Positions 9,921 to 19,621 are shown, counted from the first letter of the stretch. The stretch is 64,000 nucleotides of DNA from Bacteroides luti (GCF_900128905.1 NZ_FQTV01000005.1:186001-250000), one strand, 5' to 3'. Made by a program: numbers and translations. Notes: a model not told the origin generated them from the sequence alone.

Positions 9921-12536
9921 GTGGCAAATGATATAGTTCTTACCCCAATGATGAAGCAGTTTCTTGACCTGAAAGCAAAGCACCCCGATGCTGTGATGCT
10001 TTTTCGTTGTGGAGACTTTTATGAAACTTATTCAGATGATGCAGTAATTGCTGCTGAGATATTGGGAATTACCTTGACTAAAAGAGCTAACGGACAGGGG
10101 AAAACAATAGAGATGGCAGGTTTTCCGCATCATGCACTTGATACTTATTTACCAAAATTAATCAGAGCGGGCAAGAGAGTTGCTATTTGTGACCAGTTAG
10201 AAGATCCTAAAACTACCAAGAAACTGGTAAAGCGCGGCATTACCGAACTAGTTACTCCTGGTGTTTCCATCAATGATAATATTCTCAATTACAAGGAAAA
10301 TAACTTCCTGGCAGCTGTTCATTTTGGAAAGAATGAGTGTGGTATAGCTTTTCTGGATATATCAACAGGGGAATTCCTTACTGCCGAAGGCCCATTTGAT
10401 TATATAGATAAACTTCTTAATAATTTTGCTCCTAAGGAAGTACTTTACGAACGGAGCAAGAAGGGGATGTTTGAAGGTAATTTCGGAAATAAGTTCTTTA
10501 CTTTCGAACTCGAAGATTGGGTATTTACTGAATCTAGTGCCCGCGAAAGACTACTGAAACACTTTGAAACAAGTAGCTTGAAAGGCTTTGGAGTGGAACA
10601 TTTAAAATTCGGAATCATTGCTTCCGGGGCAATCCTTCAGTATCTTGATATCACTCAACACACACAAATAGGGCATATAACTTCGCTTTCAAGAATTGAA
10701 GAAGATCGTTTTGTCCGATTAGATAAATATACGGTTCGTAGTCTGGAGATTATTTCAAGCATGAACGATGGCGGGAAAAGCCTGTTGGATGTTATCGATA
10801 AAACAATAAGTCCGATGGGAGCTCGAATGCTAAAGCGTTGGATGGTATTCCCGTTAAAGGATGAAAAGCCAATCAACGACCGACTCAATGTTGTTGAATA
10901 TTTCTTTCGCGAGCCGGAATTCAAAGAACTTATTGAAGAACAATTGCATCTGATAGGAGACTTGGAGCGAATTATCTCTAAAGTTGCTGTTGGGCGCGTT
11001 TCTCCCCGTGAGGTTGTTCAGCTTAAAGTGGCTTTACAAGCCATCGAACCAATAAAAGAAGCTTGTCTGAAAGCCGATAATCCAAGTCTGAATAGGATAG
11101 GAGACCAGCTGAATCTCTGTCTTTCTATCAGAGATAAAATAGAAAAAGAGGTAAATAACGATCCTCCGCTGTTAATAAATAAAGGCGGTGTTATTAAGAA
11201 TGGCGTAGATTCCGATTTGGATGAATTGCGTAAGATTGCTTATTCTGGAAAAGACTACTTATTGCAGATTCAGCAACGCGAGAGCGAAATTACGGGTATT
11301 CCTAGTCTGAAGATTGCTTATAATAACGTTTTTGGTTATTTTATTGAAGTGAGAAATACTCACAAGGATAAAGTACCACAGGAATGGATTCGCAAGCAAA
11401 CACTGGTCAATGCCGAGCGTTACATTACTCAGGAGCTTAAAGAATATGAAGAGAAAATTCTGGGAGCCGAAGATAAGATTCTTATTCTTGAAACAAAAAT
11501 ATATAATGAACTGGTTCTTGCTCTGACAGAATATATTCCGGCTATACAGATTAACGCCAATCAGATAGCACGTATAGACTGTCTTCTTTCATTTGCCAAC
11601 GGTGCTGCACAGAATAAATACATTCGTCCCGTAATTTCTGATGATGATGTACTGGAAATTAAGCAGGGAAGGCATCCGGTTATCGAGAAGCAACTTCCGC
11701 TTGGTGAGCAATACATAGCCAATGATGTGACAATAGATACGGAACATCAGCAAATTATTATAATTACTGGTCCGAATATGGCCGGTAAATCGGCATTGCT
11801 ACGCCAAACAGCCTTGATTACTTTAATGGCTCAGATTGGTAGTTTTGTACCTGCCGAGAGTGCACACATCGGTATTGTAGATAAAATCTTTACCCGTGTG
11901 GGAGCAAGCGATAACATTTCGGTAGGAGAGTCTACTTTCATGGTAGAAATGAATGAGGCTGCCGATATATTGAATAATGTTTCTCCCCGCAGTCTTGTAT
12001 TATTCGACGAGCTTGGACGTGGAACTTCTACCTATGATGGTATTTCTATTGCCTGGGCAATTGTGGAATATATACACGAACATCCCAAAGCAAGAGCAAG
12101 AACATTGTTTGCTACCCATTATCATGAGTTGAATGAAATGGAAAAGTCCTTCAAGCGAATTAAGAATTACAATGTTTCTGTGAAGGAAGTCGACAATAAA
12201 GTAATCTTTCTTCGTAAGCTCGAACGGGGTGGGAGTGAACACTCTTTTGGTATTCATGTAGCAAAGATGGCGGGTATGCCAAAAAGCATCGTTAATCGTT
12301 CCAATGACATTCTGCATAAGCTTGAATCCGACCACCGTAAAAAAGGAATTTCAAACAAACATTTGTCGGAAGTAGGGGAGAACAGGGAAGGAATGCAGCT
12401 CAGCTTCTTCCAATTGGACGATCCTATCCTTTGCCAGATTAGAGACGAAATCCTGAATCTTGATGTTAACAATCTTACACCTCTCGAAGCCTTAAATAAA
12501 CTGAACGATATAAAGAAAATCCTGAAGGGTAAATAA
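9921..12536 (+). CDS. mutS: DNA mismatch repair protein MutS
   Basis: Mismatch-recognition ATPase. The 871-residue protein starts at a GTG with an AAGAGGAA-like purine stretch 9-15 bases upstream. The N-terminal mismatch-binding domain has [10 protein letters not shown] (the Phe-x-Glu wedge that stacks on the mispair) near residue 28; the connector, lever and clamp domains follow; the ATPase domain has Walker [14 protein letters not shown] near 617, Walker [13 protein letters not shown] near 692, and the ABC signature region around [11 protein letters not shown]. The C-terminal helix-turn-helix dimerisation segment is present. The next gene starts 22 bases later, so a hexosaminidase is probably co-transcribed, which is an odd pairing functionally. 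Confidence 0.98.
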   Translation: MANDIVLTPMMKQFLDLKAKHPDAVMLFRCGDFYETYSDDAVIAAEILGITLTKRANGQGKTIEMAGFPHHALDTYLPKLIRAGKRVAICDQLEDPKTTKKLVKRGITELVTPGVSINDNILNYKENNFLAAVHFGKNECGIAFLDISTGEFLTAEGPFDYIDKLLNNFAPKEVLYERSKKGMFEGNFGNKFFTFELEDWVFTESSARERLLKHFETSSLKGFGVEHLKFGIIASGAILQYLDITQHTQIGHITSLSRIEEDRFVRLDKYTVRSLEIISSMNDGGKSLLDVIDKTISPMGARMLKRWMVFPLKDEKPINDRLNVVEYFFREPEFKELIEEQLHLIGDLERIISKVAVGRVSPREVVQLKVALQAIEPIKEACLKADNPSLNRIGDQLNLCLSIRDKIEKEVNNDPPLLINKGGVIKNGVDSDLDELRKIAYSGKDYLLQIQQRESEITGIPSLKIAYNNVFGYFIEVRNTHKDKVPQEWIRKQTLVNAERYITQELKEYEEKILGAEDKILILETKIYNELVLALTEYIPAIQINANQIARIDCLLSFANGAAQNKYIRPVISDDDVLEIKQGRHPVIEKQLPLGEQYIANDVTIDTEHQQIIIITGPNMAGKSALLRQTALITLMAQIGSFVPAESAHIGIVDKIFTRVGASDNISVGESTFMVEMNEAADILNNVSPRSLVLFDELGRGTSTYDGISIAWAIVEYIHEHPKARARTLFATHYHELNEMEKSFKRIKNYNVSVKEVDNKVIFLRKLERGGSEHSFGIHVAKMAGMPKSIVNRSNDILHKLESDHRKKGISNKHLSEVGENREGMQLSFFQLDDPILCQIRDEILNLDVNNLTPLEALNKLNDIKKILKGK

Positions 12537-12558
12537 TTTAATCAACCAAACATATACT

Positions 12559-14628
12559 ATGAGAAAAGGCATTTTATTGTCATTGTTATTACTTATTATT
12601 TTCTTTTTTTCAGCCAGTGCCCAGGAACCTTGTCCGCAGGTTATTCCTTCTTTGAAGGAGTGGAAGGGTGGAAACGGCAAACTGTCTTTGAAAAAGAAAG
12701 GAAAGTTAGTGATTCCTCCGGAATACAGATCAAAACTTGTTGCCGGAGTAGAACAGTTTAAAAGTGATTTGCTGGAAATGTCCGGCATGAAGTACGAGGT
12801 TAAGTATGGTAAACCATCCAAAGGTGATATTTATTTCACACTGAATTTCAGCCAAAAATCGCTGGGAGAGGAGGGATATCAGATTAATATTGGCGATTAT
12901 GTCCGTGTGGAAGCTCCTACAAAAACAGGAGCATTCTGGGCAACCCGAACTCTTCTTCAGATGATTGTGTCTGGTGGAACCGATTTTCCGAAAGGTGAGA
13001 TACGAGACTATCCTGATTATGCGAGAAGAGGATTTATGCTTGATTGTGGACGTAAGTTTTTCCCTCATCAATACTTGAAAGATTACGTGCGTATTCTTTC
13101 TTTCTACAAGATGAACGAATTTCAGATTCACCTGAATGACAATGGTTTTGTGGAGTTTTTCGATAACGACTGGAGCAAAACCTATTCAGCTTTTCGTCTT
13201 GAAAGTACCAAGTTTCCTGGTCTGACAGCGAAAGATGGGTCTTATACCAAGAATGAATTCAGAGATTTGCAGCAAGAAGCCCAGTATTTTGGAGTTAATA
13301 TTATCCCCGAAATAGATATTCCTGCTCATTCTCTGGCGTTTTCTCAGTTCAAGCCAGAGATAGGAAGTAAGGAGTATGGAATGGATCATCTGGATCTTTA
13401 TAATCCCGAAACCTATAAATTTGTAGATGCCTTGCTTGACGAATATATTGGAGGCGATAATCCTGTTTTTATTGGCAAAGATGTGCATATCGGTACAGAT
13501 GAATATAATAAAAAAGAGGCTGAAAAATATCGTTATTTCACTGACAGATATCTCAAATTTGTTGAGTCATATCATAAGAATCCTCGTATGTGGGGCGGTT
13601 TAAAGTGGCTTGCTGGTAAAACTCCCGTTAAATCCAAAGGCGTTATTGTAAATGCATGGTCGGCAGATTGGGTAGACCCTGTTCAGTCGCTGAAGGATGG
13701 CTATGAATTGATTAATACTTGCGATGGTTTTCTATATATTGTTCCCGGTGCCGGATACTATCAGGATTTTCTGAATACGGAATGGATTTATAATAACTGG
13801 AGCGTAACTAAGCTTAGCAGTGATATAACTTTGACAAAAGATGAACCAGGACTAAGCGGAGCTATGTTTGCCGTTTGGAATGATCACTGTGGAAACGGAA
13901 TTTCTCAGAAAGATGTTCATTTGCGCACCATGCCAGCTTTGCAGACACTTGCTCAGAAAATGTGGAATGATGCCGGCAAACCTGCCGATTATGCTGCTTT
14001 TAATAAGCTGTGTAAAGGTATGATTGAAGCGCCGGGACTGAATCTTTCCGGACGAGTAAATGGTAAAACGGACGTTGTTTTAAAGTATGATTTAGTAAAG
14101 CCGAAGGCAAAAGATCTTTCCGGAAACGAATTTAATGTAAAGAAACGCAAGGATAATGTTATAGAAACACAGGTTTACGAAGTAGGTTACCCATATTCTG
14201 TTCAGTTCGATTTAAATCTTTCTTCAAACAATAATAAGGATGTTGTTCTTTTCGGGAATGATTATGTCAAAGTATATGCTAATTGGAATGGAACAGGCAA
14301 GATAGCTTTTTCACGTGAGGGATATACTTTCAACTTCGATACAGTAATTCCAGCCAACGAATGGGTTAATTTGCGTATTGATGGTACTGTAAATGGAATG
14401 AAGCTCTATATCAATGGAAAACAAGTTGAGGAACTTATGCCTAAGGAACGTGAATGTGCTAAGTTAAATGGTGGCTCTAGTAAAATGTATTACCAGTTTA
14501 CATCATTCTTTCCTTTGCAATTTATTGGTGATAAAACAACCGGATTTAAAGGTGAAATGAAAAATCTGACGGTGAAACAAGAGAAATACTTAAACCTTCT
14601 TTATAATCCTGCCAGATTTCTTAAATAA
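12559..14628 (+). CDS. GH20 beta-N-acetylhexosaminidase, secreted
   Basis: A 689-residue exported glycoside hydrolase (signal peptide of about 21 residues ending ASAQ). Order: a GH20b-type N-terminal alpha/beta domain (about 25-150) with the segment EEGYQINIGDYVRVEAPTKTG shortened here, the GH20 TIM barrel beginning near RDYPDYARRGFMLDCGRKFF, and the catalytic Asp-Glu pair in HIGTDEYN at residues 314-315. In this family the Glu is the general acid and the Asp positions the substrate N-acetyl group. The C-terminal 190 residues look like a concanavalin/LamG-type beta-sandwich, possibly carbohydrate-binding. Likely substrates are terminal GlcNAc or GalNAc on host or microbial glycans. It sits 22 bases after mutS and ends at a strong terminator. 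Confidence 0.9.
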   Translation: MRKGILLSLLLLIIFFFSASAQEPCPQVIPSLKEWKGGNGKLSLKKKGKLVIPPEYRSKLVAGVEQFKSDLLEMSGMKYEVKYGKPSKGDIYFTLNFSQKSLGEEGYQINIGDYVRVEAPTKTGAFWATRTLLQMIVSGGTDFPKGEIRDYPDYARRGFMLDCGRKFFPHQYLKDYVRILSFYKMNEFQIHLNDNGFVEFFDNDWSKTYSAFRLESTKFPGLTAKDGSYTKNEFRDLQQEAQYFGVNIIPEIDIPAHSLAFSQFKPEIGSKEYGMDHLDLYNPETYKFVDALLDEYIGGDNPVFIGKDVHIGTDEYNKKEAEKYRYFTDRYLKFVESYHKNPRMWGGLKWLAGKTPVKSKGVIVNAWSADWVDPVQSLKDGYELINTCDGFLYIVPGAGYYQDFLNTEWIYNNWSVTKLSSDITLTKDEPGLSGAMFAVWNDHCGNGISQKDVHLRTMPALQTLAQKMWNDAGKPADYAAFNKLCKGMIEAPGLNLSGRVNGKTDVVLKYDLVKPKAKDLSGNEFNVKKRKDNVIETQVYEVGYPYSVQFDLNLSSNNNKDVVLFGNDYVKVYANWNGTGKIAFSREGYTFNFDTVIPANEWVNLRIDGTVNGMKLYINGKQVEELMPKERECAKLNGGSSKMYYQFTSFFPLQFIGDKTTGFKGEMKNLTVKQEKYLNLLYNPARFLK

Positions 14629-14657
14629 GTAGTGATTCGGTATATATAGATACAATG

Positions 14658-14695
14658 ATAAAGGGGTTTTCAAATGCGTTTGAAAACCCCTTTAT
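14658..14695. terminator. Perfect terminator between hexosaminidase and the CsgG-type operon
   Basis: Perfect 17-bp stem (14658-14674 with 14679-14695, core AAAGGGGTTTTCAAA) and a 4-base loop, placed between two convergent stop codons. Palindromic with A/T tracts on both sides, so it can act in both directions. Confidence 0.9.
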
Positions 14696-14698
14696 ATG

Positions 14699-15382
14699 TT
14701 ATTTCTTAACTGTTGCTCTAAATTCTAAACCGCCTGCAGGAGTAGCCTGATCTGTATCGAAGGTACTTCTATACTTACCATCAGGTAAGTCGAATAGAGA
14801 GAACGTATTACAACTCCTTGCCGCTACAACTTTATCGGTTGATGCTGTTGCTATGGCTGATGCTGCCATGTCTACCAAAGCGCCCAAAAGACCACCGCTG
14901 CCGGAATTAATACTTAAATCTACCGTTAATGTACCTTTTCTGTTAAAGAGTATATCATTGCTTGTTGTCGATTTAAGCAGATATTCAATCTCTACCGTGA
15001 TTGTGTTTCCTAAGGTAGATTTCTGCCATCGGTTAATGGTTGTAAAGAGAGCTGCGTCTGCTCCGAAAACTTCATGAAACTTTTTTAAATCGCCATTTAT
15101 AAACATTTCCGAATCATAGGCACTTTCGCTTTTTAATGTTTCCATTGAAAGGAAAGGAGAGATTACATAATACCCTTTTTCACACAAAGGAATAGCCAAT
15201 GATGTGTAAAAGTACTCTTTGGCTTCCACATTAACAGTCTTGTTTATTGGAGGCATAATAAGAATACTTGTAGGTTTTGCTTCATACATTTTAGGATAAT
15301 TCTCTCCACGGGTAAAGTTTTTTGTTTCTCCGCACGAGGTAAGTAGCAGAACAACCAGACTTAGATATATTATTTTTCTCAT
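14699..15382 (-). CDS. GNA1162/DUF799-family lipoprotein
   Basis: A 227-residue lipoprotein: the signal sequence ends LLLTSC, with lipidated Cys17. The body matches the DUF799/GNA1162 family: a TSILIMPPINKT strand near residue 37, then alternating strands and helices (a flavodoxin-like or anticodon-like alpha/beta domain as in CsgG and TolB N-domains), with FGADAALFTTI near 107. Family members are encoded next to CsgG-like and DUF4810 lipoproteins in many Gram-negatives, and the same trio is seen here, so the products probably form one outer-membrane assembly. Its start overlaps the stop of the upstream DUF4810 gene by 4 bases (ATGA), indicating translational coupling. Exact function unknown. 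Confidence 0.85.
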   Translation of the reverse strand: MRKIIYLSLVVLLLTSCGETKNFTRGENYPKMYEAKPTSILIMPPINKTVNVEAKEYFYTSLAIPLCEKGYYVISPFLSMETLKSESAYDSEMFINGDLKKFHEVFGADAALFTTINRWQKSTLGNTITVEIEYLLKSTTSNDILFNRKGTLTVDLSINSGSGGLLGALVDMAASAIATASTDKVVAARSCNTFSLFDLPDGKYRSTFDTDQATPAGGLEFRATVKK

Positions 15383-15732
15383 TTTTCCAACATTTTAATG
15401 ATTCTTTCAATAAATACTTTAGATTCAGGATATACCTCGATTTCCTTTTTCATCATGGAAATACCTTCTTCTTTTTTCCCTGTTTGAGCAAGGAGAAAAC
15501 CATATTCGGCATAAGTTCCCGGAGGCACTACCTTACGGGTTCCCTGATCTTGTTTTGCAATTAATATTGCATAGGTATTTAATAAAGCTTCTGTGCTTTC
15601 CGGTGTTTGTTTTTTGTAGTAGTTATATGATGTTTTTTCGTAGTTTTTCCACGAGTAAAGCGCGCTTTGCTGAGTTGTACAAGAACTTAAAAACAGGGCA
15701 AAGCAAGCCACACAAATCAGTTTTATTTTCAT
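15379..15732 (-). CDS. DUF4810 lipoprotein
   Basis: A 117-residue lipoprotein with lipobox FLSSC (Cys18) followed by the hallmark ALYSWKNYE, which is how DUF4810 proteins begin after lipidation. The rest is helical, TPR-like: YAEYGFLLAQTGKKEEG near residue 75 reads as one helix-turn-helix repeat. DUF4810 proteins accompany CsgG/HfaB and GNA1162 lipoproteins, and by analogy to other outer-membrane pores may decorate or gate a CsgG-like channel; that role is inference. It overlaps both neighbours by 4 bases. Confidence 0.85.
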   Translation of the reverse strand: MKIKLICVACFALFLSSCTTQQSALYSWKNYEKTSYNYYKKQTPESTEALLNTYAILIAKQDQGTRKVVPPGTYAEYGFLLAQTGKKEEGISMMKKEIEVYPESKVFIERIIKMLEK

Positions 15733-16067
15733 GGTAATTGTATTTTTTTAGTTTCCTGAGCAGATACGAATATTACTTTTTCATAAATTACATTTCCATT
15801 GTAATACACCTTAAGGTTTCTTTTTCCCTTAGCAATGGCATATATATCTCTCTTGATTGTTCCTTTTTTCTCTTTAATAACTTTTGCGTTAAACGAGGTA
15901 TTATTATCAACAGATACCTGAACTTCGCCATCATAATTCTCATTTGCAACGAAATAAAGATAAGCCTGGTCGGGTAATCCTCTTTCCTGACTGTAGTTTC
16001 CTACTTTACAGCTTGTAAAAAGTGCACAAATGCACACTAATAGCAGAGCAATATGTTTTGTTTTCAT
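15729..16067 (-). CDS. Small lipoprotein of unknown family in the CsgG operon
   Basis: A 112-residue lipoprotein with lipobox LFTSC (Cys20). After lipidation the protein is a beta-rich domain: strands around AYLYFVANEN, VQVSVDNNTSFNAKVI and LKVYYNGNVIYEKVIF. That looks like a small Ig- or PEGA-like sandwich, but I cannot name the family. It is inserted between the CsgG-like and DUF4810 genes, with a TAATG one-base stop/start overlap upstream and a 4-base overlap downstream, so it is clearly part of the same machine. In the three-gene version of this operon known from proteobacteria I do not recall this component. Confidence 0.8.
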   Translation of the reverse strand: MKTKHIALLLVCICALFTSCKVGNYSQERGLPDQAYLYFVANENYDGEVQVSVDNNTSFNAKVIKEKKGTIKRDIYAIAKGKRNLKVYYNGNVIYEKVIFVSAQETKKIQLP

Positions 16068-16993
16068 TATTTTATCTCCTCAATGTAATAGTTTGCTAGA
16101 TTTGTTTTATCAATTTCCCCTTCGGTAAAGTTTACTATAGAGTATTCTGATTGGGGAGTATCTCCACCAACCATGGCAATAGAAATTTCACCTACCTTCT
16201 TTCCGGGAAGTTCTACGTTCAATCCTGTCTGTGGATTCTTAACTGTTTTTCCTTTTTCCTTTACTATAAACTTGTCTCCAACAGCTAATCCCTGGCTTTT
16301 TCCGCCCGAGATAAGAATTGCATCGTTATCGTAAGCAAGGAAATAAGACTTCCATGGTCTGTCCATGCAGTTATTAATGATATTTTCAACCAGTTTAGAG
16401 ATTGCCATTGAAATAGCTTTATCACTTAAAGTAGCATCATAATCGGCTCTACCTCCCACTCCCATGGTTTGTTTGGTTTTTTGTTCGGCAGTTCCTTTGG
16501 CTTCTTCAGAATAGATAATCAATCCTGTGGAAACATCTACCAGACGTACGCTTACTGCAGCTTCCACAATCTGAGTTTTTGATGTTGAAAACACTTTTAC
16601 ATCACCCACATTTTTGCGGCCAAACTCAGTAATGGAACCAATAATAAGATAATCTGCTCCAACATTTTGATAAGAGTTTCCGGATTTTGATGATTCACTC
16701 AGTAGTTGGTTAAGATCATTGCGCTCAAGTAAAATGAATTTGTCTGAAGCAGCCAACTTTGCTGATAAAATGTCTAACGCTTGTTTACCCATCGGATCAT
16801 TGTCTTTGTCGTAAAAGAGTCCTTTGGCATACTGTGTTTCGTTAGAGAAACGAGAAATAGCTACTTTCCTTTTTAGTGACTTACCAATTTGTTTTACAGA
16901 TGATTCGGGTTCAACCACAGTTACTTTATTTTGCGCGTAAATTTCTGTCTGCGAGCAAATAAGTAACAGAACCAAATAGATGATTTTTCTCAT
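16067..16993 (-). CDS. CsgG/HfaB-family outer-membrane protein
   Basis: A 308-residue exported protein of the CsgG/HfaB family. Visible family features: KRKVAISRFSNET near residue 42, the SAKLAASDKFILLERNDL helix-strand near 80-97, GADYLIIGSITEFGR near 115, and VRLVDVSTGLIIYSEE near 150-164. E. coli CsgG is a nonameric outer-membrane channel for curli; HfaB anchors holdfast. The signal peptide probably ends IYAQ; unlike CsgG there is no good lipobox, since the only early Cys is preceded by Ile. The C-terminal 90 residues form an added beta domain (SQGLAVGDKFIV...VGEISI) like the FlgT/SH3-type tails of longer family members. First gene of a four-gene operon with a promoter box 54 bases upstream. 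Confidence 0.85.
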   Translation of the reverse strand: MRKIIYLVLLLICSQTEIYAQNKVTVVEPESSVKQIGKSLKRKVAISRFSNETQYAKGLFYDKDNDPMGKQALDILSAKLAASDKFILLERNDLNQLLSESSKSGNSYQNVGADYLIIGSITEFGRKNVGDVKVFSTSKTQIVEAAVSVRLVDVSTGLIIYSEEAKGTAEQKTKQTMGVGGRADYDATLSDKAISMAISKLVENIINNCMDRPWKSYFLAYDNDAILISGGKSQGLAVGDKFIVKEKGKTVKNPQTGLNVELPGKKVGEISIAMVGGDTPQSEYSIVNFTEGEIDKTNLANYYIEEIK

Positions 16994-17046
16994 GATATTT
17001 TTTTTTAATACATTTATGTTTTAGTAAGTCATAGCCTTACTTATAA

Positions 17047-17054
17047 CAAAAGTA
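17047..17054 (-). promoter_or_regulatory. -7 box for the CsgG-type operon
   Basis: CAAAAGTA on the plus strand is TACTTTTG on the minus strand, about 54 bases upstream of the first start codon of the operon. Confidence 0.6.
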
Positions 17055-17190
17055 TGTATTTTTCTGAAATAATACCATTTTTAGTATATTTATTTTGTTT
17101 TGTTGCAGAGGGAAGTGATAAGTGAATAATTTTTATATATGCCGCATGGGCATTACATGATATTAATCAACACATATAGAATGTTTTTTT

Positions 17191-17306
17191 AAATCATCCC
17201 TCATCCCTCACTAAAATCATCTGAAAAGCCCTATAATAAAGAGTTTTGACGGGTGAGGGATGCTTTTTATCCCTCACTATTTTGGGTTTATCCCTCACCT
17301 TTTTAG
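17191..17306. repeat. Dispersed palindromic intergenic repeat, copy B
   Basis: Same block order as copy A at 4651-4769: ATCATCCCTCA, TCACT, GAAAAGCCCTATAATAAAG, GTGAGGGAT, TATCCCTCAC, then CTTTTTAG. The inner hairpin is a 9-bp perfect inverted repeat (17253-17261 with 17269-17277), and an additional TATCCCTCAC follows at 17289-17298. Confidence 0.7.
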
Positions 17307-17403
17307 CATCATAAAGCTTGAATAGTAAATGATTTTGGTTTACGGAAATGTTGTATTGACTTTTGGAAAGCGGATAAGTAGGGGAGACTAAACAGAAAAA
17401 TGC

Positions 17404-17430
17404 CCGAAAAAGATTGAATTTCTTTTTCGG
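17404..17430 (-). terminator. Terminator of panE
   Basis: Ten-bp stem CCGAAAAAGA / TCTTTTTCGG with a 7-base loop. In the minus direction the hairpin is followed by GCATTTTTCTG, a T-tract appropriate for a gene ending at 17468. Confidence 0.75.
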
Positions 17431-17467
17431 ACATTAAATAAATTAGAATGTTATTGAGTTTTTATGA

Positions 17468-18379
17468 CTATCTAAACTTTTCAGCAACCAGTCTGTAAGT
17501 AGGCATATCAATTCCAAGTTCTTCTCCTTTAGCTATGAAGCTGAAAAGCAGACCGTCTACTTCCGATTCGTGACCTTTGCTTATGTCTTTTTGCATGGAT
17601 GCTGTACTGGCGGGATCAAGCTTATCAAGAACTTTGAGATTGTAGGTTACTGGATCTTCCACGAATGTTATGCCAAGTGCTTTACCTATGGCTGCGCTTT
17701 CACGTGACAGACCAACGAAGGTATCTCTTTTGGTTCCCTCTTTTTGCAGCTCTCCCATTGGAACATCATAGTATGCACCGGTGCAAGCCATGGCGGAAAT
17801 GAACGACCATTTCACGAAAGTATCGCGGTTTATATCCTCTGAAATAGGAGCTTTTATGCCGCTTTCCTGAAGATCTTTCTGCACTGCCAACAATCTTTCA
17901 TAAGCTACATTGTCTTCCTTGCGGGCACCAAATACCAGGCGGAAGATGGTTCCCATCTGAGTAATCTCGCCGGGAGCGGAAACGAATCCTACAATGTAGA
18001 TGCATCCGTCGAGAACCGTCACGTTTTCGACCTTGCGTTTAATCTTTGGTCCTGTGCCGTATACATTGAGAATCGGTATTACGATGGTGTCTTTGTGTGA
18101 AGCACGTTCAATCAGCTCGGTGATGGAATCAATTGAATATCCCTTTACACAAACAAAAATCACGTCAGCTTTGTCGTTATACTCCTCAGAAAGGCATGCG
18201 TTAACATGAACGGTATGATCACCTTTCAGTCCGGATTTCAACTTCAGGCCATTCTCCTGCATAGCTTTTAAGTGAGCTCCGCGGGCAATACAAGTCACAT
18301 TGTGGCCTGCAAGGGCAAGGAATCCGGCAATACTTCCTCCTACGCCGCCCGTTCCAATAATCAGATACTTTGTCGCCAT
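17468..18379 (-). CDS. panE: 2-dehydropantoate 2-reductase (ketopantoate reductase)
   Basis: NADPH-dependent reduction of ketopantoate to pantoate in pantothenate/CoA synthesis. The start is set at the MATKYLIIGTGGVGGS Met (18379), because an upstream in-frame ATG at 18427 would put 16 non-homologous residues before the nucleotide-binding strand. The 303-residue protein has the Rossmann GTGGVGGSIAGFL motif at residue 8, VFVCVKGYS near 75, and the C-terminal helical domain with SFISAMACTGAYYDVPMG near 190-208. ApbA/PanE members include paralogues acting on other 2-keto acids, so the substrate is assigned by family only. Stand-alone gene with its own terminator. Confidence 0.85.
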   Translation of the reverse strand: MATKYLIIGTGGVGGSIAGFLALAGHNVTCIARGAHLKAMQENGLKLKSGLKGDHTVHVNACLSEEYNDKADVIFVCVKGYSIDSITELIERASHKDTIVIPILNVYGTGPKIKRKVENVTVLDGCIYIVGFVSAPGEITQMGTIFRLVFGARKEDNVAYERLLAVQKDLQESGIKAPISEDINRDTFVKWSFISAMACTGAYYDVPMGELQKEGTKRDTFVGLSRESAAIGKALGITFVEDPVTYNLKVLDKLDPASTASMQKDISKGHESEVDGLLFSFIAKGEELGIDMPTYRLVAEKFR

Positions 18380-18517
18380 TTTATTTTTTATGAATAAAAG
18401 AAGGGGATGAAAATGCTGCTTATGCAATTTTAATCCCCAATACTTTTGTTTTAGTCTATTTTTTGAGGAATATCTATTTTGTCTGTAACAGATTTACCTC
18501 TTAGTTTACTGTGCTTT

Positions 18518-19621
18518 TTATACGTTAAAGCGGAAGTGCATAATGTCACCGTCTTCCACTACATATTCTTTTCCTTCAACACCTAGTTTACCGGCTTCTT
18601 TGATGGCTGCTTCCGAGCCATATTCAATGAAGTCATGGTATTTAATTACCTCTGCACGGATAAATCCTTTTTCGAAGTCGGTATGAATTACTCCGGCACA
18701 TTGAGGAGCCTTGCTGCCTTTCAGGTAAGTCCATGCGCGAACTTCCTGTACACCTACTGTGAAATAAGTTTCCAGATTCAATAGTTTATAGGCAGATTTA
18801 ATCAATCTGGCAACACCCGATTCTGTTAATCCAATCTCGCCAAGGAACATTTCGCGTTCTTCGAAAGTTTCGAACTCAGCAATTTCCGATTCAATCTTGG
18901 CAGCTACAACAAGTAACTGAGCATCTTCGTCTTTAATTGCCTCACGAACCATTTCCACGTACTTATTTCCGTTTACAGCACTGCCTTCGTCTACGTTACA
19001 AACGTAAAGAACCGGCTTACTTGTAAGCAGAAATAGTTCTTTTGCTATCTTCTGTTCGTCTTTTGTTTCGAATGTAACTGTACGGGCCGACTTGCCTTGT
19101 TCCAAAGCCTCTTTGTACTTATGAAGCACTTCATAAGTCATCTTTGCAACTTTATCGCCACCAGTCTGAGCCTGCTTCTGTACTTTTTGAATGCGGCTGT
19201 CAATAGTATCAAGGTCTTTCAGCTGAAGTTCGTAATCAATGATTTCCTTGTCACGAATAGGGTTTACATTTCCGTCAACATGCACCACGTTATCGTCGTC
19301 GAAACAGCGAAGAACGTGAATAATAGCATCAGTTTCGCGGATGTTTGCAAGGAACTTATTTCCTAATCCTTCACCTTTACTGGCACCTTTTACCAATCCG
19401 GCAATATCCACAATTTCTACTGTGGTAGGTACTACGCGGTTAGGATGAACCAACTCGGCAAGTTTATTTAAACGTTCATCGGGAACAGTGATTACACCTA
19501 CGTTAGGTTCAATCGTACAAAAAGGGAAATTAGCAGACTGTGCCTTTGCGTTAGACAAGCAATTGAAAAGAGTCGATTTTCCTACGTTAGGAAGGCCGAC
19601 GATACCACATTGTAAAGCCAT
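18518..19621 (-). CDS. ychF: Redox-regulated ATPase YchF (OLA1 family)
   Basis: Obg-related P-loop protein that hydrolyses ATP in preference to GTP and binds ribosomes. The 367-residue sequence has G1 GLPNVGKSTLF at residue 8, G3 DIAGLVKGASKGEGLG near 69-84, the altered G4 NVDE near 206 (in place of the GTP-specific NKxD), and the C-terminal TGS-like domain starting near FTVGVQEVRAWT and ending with EDGDIMHFRFNV, the standard end of the family. Full length. It is divergent from the sigma-factor operon. Promoter box 48 bases upstream. Confidence 0.97.
   Translation of the reverse strand: MALQCGIVGLPNVGKSTLFNCLSNAKAQSANFPFCTIEPNVGVITVPDERLNKLAELVHPNRVVPTTVEIVDIAGLVKGASKGEGLGNKFLANIRETDAIIHVLRCFDDDNVVHVDGNVNPIRDKEIIDYELQLKDLDTIDSRIQKVQKQAQTGGDKVAKMTYEVLHKYKEALEQGKSARTVTFETKDEQKIAKELFLLTSKPVLYVCNVDEGSAVNGNKYVEMVREAIKDEDAQLLVVAAKIESEIAEFETFEEREMFLGEIGLTESGVARLIKSAYKLLNLETYFTVGVQEVRAWTYLKGSKAPQCAGVIHTDFEKGFIRAEVIKYHDFIEYGSEAAIKEAGKLGVEGKEYVVEDGDIMHFRFNV

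Larger units (their letters stand above)
16994..17467. other. Intergenic region between csgG-like gene and panE
   Basis: No gene seen. From left to right it holds the operon promoter (17047-17054), a short ATGCC/GGCAT inverted repeat near 17139-17153, copy B of the TCCCTCAC repeat (17191-17306) and the panE terminator (17404-17430). Confidence 0.6.

Noticed and set aside
17468..18427. panE start at 18427
   Set aside because: The extra N-terminal residues are not homologous and precede the Rossmann strand; Met at 18379 is preferred.
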